Shown here piece by piece: positions 63,201 through 64,000 of a stretch of 64,000 nt of DNA (its first letter is position 1; every line of letters begins with the position of its first letter). The notes beneath the pieces are model-generated. The model was given only the letters and a program-made list of their open reading frames with translations. It ran no database searches and was not told the DNA's origin. This DNA comes from Nocardia acididurans. Its GTDB lineage: Bacteria > Actinomycetota > Actinomycetes > Mycobacteriales > Mycobacteriaceae. The position numbers and the translations under genes are program-made. The stretch lies in NCBI RefSeq assembly GCF_016741815.1, contig NZ_JAERRJ010000011.1, forward strand, positions 248,001 to 312,000, read 5' to 3'.

Positions 63201-64000
63201 GATCGGATCGAGCCGCTGCATCCGGCGCATCCGGCGTACGTGATCTTCACCTCCGGTTCCACCGGCCGCCCGAAGGGCGTCGAGGTGCCGCATTCCGCGG
63301 TGGTGAACCAGATCCGCTGGATCACCGGCGAATACGGCATCGACGCCGCCGACGTGGTGCTGTTCAAGACCCCCGCCACCTTCGACGTGTCGGTGTGGGA
63401 GCTGTTCGGTCCGATGAGCGTCGGCGGCCGCCTGGTGGTGGCCGCGCCGGACGGACACCGGGATCCGCAGTATCTCGCCGATGTCATCGCGGCCGAACAG
63501 ATCACGATGACCTCGTTCGTGCCGTCCATGCTGAGCGTGTTCTCCGACGCGGTGACGCCCGAGTCCATCGCTTCGCTGCGCACGCTGCTGATCGCCGGTG
63601 AGGCGTTCACCGCCGAACACGTGGCGGCCTTCCGCCGGGTCGGCGACGCGGCGCTGTTCAACCTGTACGGCCCGACCGAGTTCACCGTGCACGCGACGCA
63701 CGCGCCGGCCGCCGGTGTGGAGTCGGGTGCGGTGCCGATCGGCCTGCCGGTGTGGAACGCGCAGGCCTATGTGCTCGACGCGCGCCTGCATCCGGTGCCG
63801 ACCGGTGTCGCGGGTGAGCTCTATCTGGCGGGCGATCAGCTCGCGCGCGGCTACTTCGGCCGCACCGATCTGACCGCGGATCGCTTCGTGGCCAACCCGT
63901 TCGGCGAGGCCGCGCGCATGTACCGCACCGGCGACCTGGTGCGCCGCGGCGCGGACGGCGCCATCGTGTACCTGGGCCGCACCGATTTCCAGGTGAAGCT
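45234..64000 (+). CDS. giant non-ribosomal peptide synthetase (3' end outside window)
   Basis: GTG 45234 follows GTGAGG; the frame stays open to the window end, at least 6255 codons. Order, with carrier serines: C1 (45.29-46.6 kb) A1-T1 (Ser1040); C2-A2-T2 (Ser2093); C3-A3-T3 (Ser3168); C4-A4-T4 (Ser4231); C5-A5-T5 (Ser5313); C6 (61.3-62.7 kb) and part of A6. All C domains keep HHxxxDG (HHIVLDGFG, HHIAVDGFS, HHISADGWS, HHIAADGFS, HHIAADGWS, HHIAADGFS). C1 at the very N-terminus suggests acylation of residue 1. All carriers read LGGNS or LGGTS, and no epimerase, methylation or thioesterase domain is seen. Specificity residues (nine positions, read by eye): A1 DVWDFILVS, A2 DALIIGAIA, A3 DPWDFGTII, A4 DALFAGAVQ, A5 DVWHFSLVD (the serine code), A6 DVWSLALVH. 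Product: an acylated peptide of at least six residues with Ser at position 5. Confidence 0.95.
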   Translation, partial: MDRLDFGGNDETAGNVAPTTGELFPLSPAQLGIWYAQHLDPATPINIAQYVDLRGELDRAALRQASIDASVEMGSGFLVITERDGEPMQYVDTTIQDRDDVLYLDLREEADPEAAAQEWMRAEWNQPLDLLTDRLVRIATLQLAEDRWFWYLRAHHIVLDGFGAGTFVNRITELYTAAVSGAEAPAFKPAGLPELVKAEYDYRETSRFQADEKYWTEQVAGLEGSGNTLSARSTSAGLLHLTQSAALSPDQADLLESAGTRHDSTPAVLLLAAVAGYLAQWTGTQDVTLSLPVTARTTVGMRRAGSVASNIVPLRLTVNPETTVEALLKDVTVAVSGALRHQRYRHEDIRRVAAGDAGTANIDAGYFGPLVNIMLFHDELTLGPATGHMHVLATGAIADLAFNFYRSQGGARTHVDLQTNPDNYTEDETARHHARFLEFFDRFLAAAAEQPVWELPITGAEELRRTLVRWNESAHEVPDVTLTALLDAQIAATPERVAVESDAGTLTYAELGDRANRLARHLIEAGVGPESLVGLAIPRSIELVVAMQAILRSGGAYVPIDPDQPADRNAYILEASAPVLVLSVSDARMELPEGMRRDDVDVLDLSAYSAEPVTDADRRAPLRTSNTAYVIFTSGSTGRPKGVAVTHHAIVNQQLWMLDEYGVTADDVYLQKAATTFDVAQWGYAMPLLVGGKMVVLGPDGHRDPLFVAEQIQRYRVTLTDFVPSMLTMFVTSASAEQCATLRAVFVIGEALPPETCAAFRSISTAGLHNLYGPTEAAVSVTYWEATAADTTTVPIGVPEWNVEVYVLDSRLRPAAIGAAGELYLGGRQLARCYRGRPDLTSDRFVANPFQPGERMYRTGDLVRWAERPAGAAPHPSSGRPVGVEPVGVLEYLGRTDFQVKFRGQRIELGEIESVLLAHPSISQTVVLVADTATGQQLVAYVVPAPGFVVDPVETTRFAGTQLSSYMVPASIMVLDAFPLNASGKLDRKALPQPVFTARTADYRAPRNHAEEIVAGAFADVLAQDLVGIDDNFFELGGNSLVATQVMARVSAAFGVRLGVRVLFEAPTVAGIAARLETAAPADAAPLVARELPEQVPLSPAQQRMWFLNQFDPTTPAYNVPFAVRVQGAVDLDAFGAALTDVLERQEALRTVFPQSGQGGYQHVLPMSEVDLGIEVQAVTEAELPARLLDFARDGFDVTRDLPIRVRIFQVDGREEYVVAVVLHHIAVDGFSFGPLARDMAQAYLVRATGQEPSWTPLPVQYRDYTLWQRELLGSEQDAESAAAREIAYWRAALAELPDQLDLPTDRPRPPVQSFQGGRVTGEIPADLHARLLNVSRAQGASMFMVLHSALAVLLARLSGTTDIAVGTAVAGRGEAALDDLIGMFVNTLVLRTQVDGSQSFAEFVSGTRETDLAAFAHAQVPFERLVEVLNPRRSQARHPLFQVMLSVQDFDRVSVELDGLTVEAQELAVEVAQFDLQFAVSEVPAVDSAAGGMSLALTYATDLFDEATATQIMRRWLRVLTTIAADSSIAVDDIDILDVDEHADLIARAGLPAEPVRTLPELLAEAAADPEAVAVVFDGYNTTYGELDERSNRLARLLIERGVGPEDLVAVAVPRSDLSYFSEWSVAKSGAAFLPIDPNLPMDRLTHMVTDSGTPLGLTVSEAREYLPDGVDWLVVDELDLDGYSGAAVTDSERVRPLHPAHPAYAIYTSGTTGVPKGVVVSHIGLANFRAEQNARYGLDKDTRALHFASPSFDASILEFLLAAGGGGTLVVVPTGVYGGAELAELIRAERVTHAIITPSVLASMNAATLAGMRVIIAGGEAVSAELIARFTGAGTEERKFFNAYGPTEATIATNVSDPLTSGDRVTIGGPIRGMRSLILDSRLRPVPVGVPGELYLSGIQLARGYHARGGLTAERFVANPYADGERMYRSGDVVRWTPDGAVEYVGRSDFQVKVRGFRIELGEIDAALSAHESVDFAVTVGHKNKVGITSLVAYVVAAQGRFVDVVALTSHLSRRLPGYMVPSSIMVIDQVPLTPLGKLDRRALPAPVFEVRDFRAPTTPIEEIVAQTFGEVLGVARVGADDDFFELGGNSLIATQVASRLGIALDTRVPVRMLFEASTVAALAARVESHAGDGARKALVARERPATVPLSLAQQRMWFLNRFDSASSVDNIPIAIRLSGELDVAALQVAVIDVIDRHESLRTVFPETGDGPVQTILDAAQIVPDLTPVPVTETNMLEHLIDLASMAFDVTGEVPLHAALFELSESEYVLGMVVHHISADGWSMAALARDVMTAYAARTTWEQPAWVPLPVQYADYALWQREVLGSEDDPESLISSQIRYWQRQLAELPDELVLPADRPRPMVSSYHGAVHRFVISAELQRQLIDLGRAHNASLFMVLHSALVVTLAGLSGTDDIAVGTPVAGRGEAALDDLIGMFVNTLVLRTRISSELGVAELLAAVRDADLAAFAHSDVPFERLVDVLAPERSMSRNPLFQVMLALQNLPETTFELPGLHVSGVEYENATEKFDLSLTVGEVSVAGAEPGASGLAAEFSYATDLFDAATVEGFADRYLRVLASIAADPHLRVRDIDLLGDRERALVLREWNRTEHPVPDAVSVLELFEAQVRSRPDAVALIADPGDGAIQQLTYAEFSARVNRLARALIAAGVGPETLVAVGIRRSVDTLVAIYAVLAAGGGYVPVDPDHPAERIAHVLETARPVCVLTTRRDEAVSGIGGGAAGVAPVLCVDELDLAGHSDAPVTDADRRAPLLAGNTAYVIYTSGSTGRPKGVAIGHTAMMNQMSWMIGEYAISDADVMLQKTALTFDPSVWEMFVPLMIGARLIIPAPDGHRDPKHQAELIGRYGVTLLDVVPSLLSVFADLSSRAECRSLRAVFPGGEALPPTTVAAFRRVSDAVVYNTYGPTEFTIIATSHQVGEQPAGSVPIGGPVWNSRAYVLDSRLRPVPVGVRGELYLAGSQLARGYQGRPDLTADRFVADPFGAAGERMYRTGDLVRWNASGELEYIGRADFQVKFRGQRIELGDIENALATVDSVGQAVVVVWSDQRLGDQLVGYVVPASGRHVDVEAARADLAQRLPGYMVPSAIVVLAELPVNASGKLDRKALPAPVFEAKSFRAPSTPVEEIVAGIFAELLGAERVGVDDDFFALGGNSLIATQVVARLGAALSTQIGVRVLFEAPTVGALAARAESHVGTAARQQLSRRPRPEAVPLSFAQQRMWFLNRYDTASAAYNMPLAIRLSGELDTAALESAVRDVLHRHEVLRTRYPNAGDAPVQQVLPVESVDVDLRPELLTETELRGAVAAFAAVGFDVAQQIPVRARLFQVDLGGPATEHVLVVVVHHIAADGFSMGPLARDVMIAYTARTQGGEPGWAQLPVQYADYAIWQREMLGAESDLASLIAQQAAYWQSQLVGLPDEVSLPADRPRPPVASYRGGAVGFPIGAEVRDRLQELATEQQVTPFMVLHAALAVFVARLSGTDDIAIGTPVAGRGEAALDDLIGMFVNTLVLRTRVTGNDTFTDLLAQAKDVDLQAFTHADIPFERLVELLNPERSAARNPLFQIALSFENLPTGTFELPGLRVGVLDLEIEIEKFDLALVIRDGADGGWDSLFTYAVDLFDRATVAGFAQRFSRLLAELVANPYTPVGDVNMLAAEEERALTARVGEPVEAVATLPGILSAAVAANPDGIAVIDRDQRLTYTELDTRATRLARELIAHGAGPESLVAVAISRSLDSVLSIWAVAKAGAAFLPVDPAYPVDRIAHMMADSGARFGLTTAAHADALPAPAGGAWIVLDTDEVRAGLETRSDAPITDADRTAPVRPEHPAYVIYTSGSTGVPKGVVVTHTGLAGFNAFQVRNYGLGIDSRTLHFASPSFDASVLEYLLAFGAGGTLVIVPPGVYGGAELTEIVAGHEVTHLFVTPAALATLDPAGLHSVRVVASGGEAVPADLVAKWAVPLPDGTVRTFHNAYGPTEATVQTNGTELTPGQPVTIGGPVDGVQALILDARMRPVPVGVAGELYVSGPALARGYLDRTGLTADRFVANPYGDGARMYRTGDIVRWRHDSAGWSVEYVGRNDFQVKIRGFRIELSEIDSVLQAHDGVDFAVTIGHRTSTGATILAAYVLPVDGYELDDAVLRAHLAARLPEYMVPQAITVLTTLPLTPAGKLDRAALPEPVLRQREYRAPGTAMERAVAEVFASVLGTERVGLDDDFFALGGTSLTATQVVARLGDAVAADVPVRMVFESGTVAALAAQLETLSGGRRRAALTAGPRPEQVPLSLAQQRMWFLNRFDNRDTVNNIPAVLRLSGALDVDAFDAAIRDVLARHEVLRTIYPEVDGVGTQQVLAIDEVAVALATESVDATTVEARVADLAGAYFDVTQEIPIRATLLRVTGSEHVLVLVVHHIAADGWSMGPLARDVMVAYAARTASEQPGWTELPVQYADYALWQRAVLGAEDDPESLISSQIRYWQQQLAVLPDELVLPADRPRPMVASYSGGMHRFVIPADLQQRLVALGRERNASLFMVLHSALAVTLARWSGTDDIAVGTPVAGRGEAALDDLIGMFVNTLVLRTNVVGARSFTELLAEVRDTDLHAFAQADVPFERLVEVLNPARSQSRHPLFQVMLSLQNTTDTTFALPGLTVAGVPLDTGATKFDLHVNLADRIGADGQVDGMDAEIVYARDLFDADTVAGLADRLLRVLTEVVADPSVPVGDIELLDWVESSRILDGWNATAHVVPVSATLASMFQAQAEATPDTAAVWFEGTALAHPSPDHHPSSSRVATLTYSEFGERVNRLARHLISLGVGPDSLVALGMRRSLDLLVGMYAVTVAGGAYVPLDPDHPAERTGYVLDTANPVCVLSTAADLADLELPAAAAVLSIDELDVSGYSAAPVTDADRVAPLRGSDVAYVIFTSGSTGRPKGVAVSHAAIVNRLVWMQDAYGLTAEDVVLQKTPATFDVSVWELFWPLQVGARLVIAKPDGHRDPVYLAELIRSERVTTVHFVPSMLSVFVAEPAAARCDSLRMVFASGEALPVSSAQALRGLIPGVALHNLYGPTEAAVDVTYHEVTDADVVSVPIGRPVYNTQVYVLDARLHPVAAGVPGELYLAGTQLARGYVGRPDLTADRFVANPFGDSGAVMYRTGDLVRWSAAGELEYLGRTDFQVKLRGLRIELGEIEAALTAQESVAQSVVVVRSDERLGDQLVGYVVPVAGRAVDIESVRTELTAALPAYMVPSALVVLDALPVNANGKLERKALPAPVFEAKAFRAASTPVEEIVAGIFAELLGIEQVGVDDDFFALGGNSLVAMQVVARLGAALSTQIPVRVLFEAPTVAALAARAESHTADEARPLLAARPREAGELVPLSFAQQRMWFLNQYDTTSAAYNLPLAIRLSGELDTAAMESALLDVVRRHESLRTRYPEHGGTPVQVVEAAEHLTLDLRPHVTAEAELAAVVTAYVSAGFDVSEQVPLRARLFRVADTTAGGVEAGEHVLVVVVHHIAADGFSMAPLARDVMTAYSARIQDSVPAWAPLPVQYADFALWQREVLGVEDDPASLLARQVGYWREALAGVPDELVLPSDRPRPALASNRGAELSATLPAPLVTALDRVARQQGSSLFMVTHAALAVLLGRLGGTDDIAIGTPIAGRGEAALDGLVGMFVNTLVLRTQIDPEESFAALLQRVRHSDLDAFGNADVPFERLVELLAPERSQSRNPLFQVMLAFQNMDRSTLELPGLSVSELEMKDTTSRFDLQFTLSEIPAREDDSATGGMALTLTYATDLFDEATADDIIRRWLRVLRTVAAAPEIVVGDIPLLDAAEAAQELRGWNATAREIGTAATLPELFAEQAAATPDAIAIVDREAGESLTYAEFATRVHRLAHRLVDEGVGPETLVALGLRRSLDLVVAVYAVLEAGGGYVPLDLDQPADRVGYVLDISNPVCVLTTTRDSADVAAAELGLALEHLVLDEEDLSGYPETPVTDADRIEPLHPAHPAYVIFTSGSTGRPKGVEVPHSAVVNQIRWITGEYGIDAADVVLFKTPATFDVSVWELFGPMSVGGRLVVAAPDGHRDPQYLADVIAAEQITMTSFVPSMLSVFSDAVTPESIASLRTLLIAGEAFTAEHVAAFRRVGDAALFNLYGPTEFTVHATHAPAAGVESGAVPIGLPVWNAQAYVLDARLHPVPTGVAGELYLAGDQLARGYFGRTDLTADRFVANPFGEAARMYRTGDLVRRGADGAIVYLGRTDFQVK
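52216..52318 (+). repeat. segment of C3 nearly identical to C5 (58630-58732)
   Basis: 51 bp at 52216-52266 are identical to 58630-58680, and a further 38 bp (52281-52318 against 58695-58732) are identical after a short variable patch. Both encode the same part of a condensation domain, so this is recent exchange or duplication between modules 3 and 5. Confidence 0.85.
54607..54827 (+). repeat. T3 carrier segment highly similar to T5 (61037-61257)
   Basis: The end of A3, T3 and the linker to C4 match module 5 at 61037-61257 with only scattered differences (for example FEAKSFRAPSTPVEE against FEAKAFRAASTPVEE, and VVARLGAALSTQI in both). This points to shared ancestry of modules 3 and 5 or gene conversion. 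Confidence 0.75.
58630..58732 (+). repeat. segment of C5 nearly identical to C3 (52216-52318)
   Basis: Partner copy of the repeat in module 3; 51 bp then 38 bp are identical, interrupted by 14 variable bases. Confidence 0.85.

Noticed and set aside
1..64000. CRISPR arrays, insertion sequences, prophage or integrase genes
   Set aside because: No regularly spaced repeats outside NRPS modules, no transposase or integrase motifs and no terminal repeats were seen; tRNA-Leu at 20094-20175 shows no adjoining integrase or duplicated 3' end.

Overview
The window is high-GC actinobacterial DNA, most likely from Nocardia or a close relative. The pointers are a single-chain type I fatty acid synthase next to acpS, an order fas / acpS / bcp / DUF3618 that recalls the Rv2524c-Rv2520c neighbourhood of Mycobacterium tuberculosis, an Apa (MPT32)-like protein, an MmpL transporter, many TetR regulators and a giant non-ribosomal peptide synthetase (NRPS). 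No insertion sequence, prophage gene or CRISPR array was seen. All assignments come from reading the sequence; no database search was run.

Region 1 (1-9471): the 3' end of an FAD/NAD(P)-binding protein gene, a convergent UbiA-type prenyltransferase, then a tight co-directional cassette: MmpL exporter, reductase of the fatty-acyl/thioester reductase type, alpha/beta hydrolase, AMP-dependent acyl ligase and free-standing acyl carrier protein, followed by a terpene cyclase resembling 2-methylisoborneol synthases. Ligase, carrier and reductase are the three activities of a carboxylic acid reductase, here as separate proteins.

Region 2 (9486-20175): mixed metabolism and regulation. It holds a TetR regulator divergent from a ferritin-like metal-dependent hydrolase with a perfect inverted repeat between them, a membrane protein overlapping a second TetR gene, a secreted lipase behind a doubled palindrome, fadB2, an AraC regulator, GtrA, a lipoprotein, a fragment of an NTF2-like gene, a secreted TAP-like peptidase and tRNA-Leu(UAG).

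Region 3 (20176-34426): lipid core. The fas promoter carries three related inverted repeats, as described for the FasR-controlled fas promoter of mycobacteria. fas is followed by a strong hairpin terminator and then acpS, which ends tail-to-tail with a TetR gene. Next come a membrane protein with a proline-rich tail, a tiny secreted protein, bcp, a DUF3618 protein and an Excalibur-domain protein.

Region 4 (34596-43998): pirin/MarR pair, crotonase, a small conserved protein, GNAT, Apa-like protein, cold-shock protein, a TetR/FAD-monooxygenase pair with two identical 14-bp palindromes, a two-domain VOC protein and a NarL-type two-component system.

Region 5 (43999-64000): a promoter with repeated GGGGTGA motifs, a cutinase-like protein lacking the usual nucleophile serine, and one uninterrupted NRPS frame from 45234 to beyond the window end. 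It covers five complete C-A-T modules plus C6 and part of A6, at least 6255 codons, with no epimerase or thioesterase yet. The two-component system, the esterase-like gene and the NRPS may form one regulated locus.
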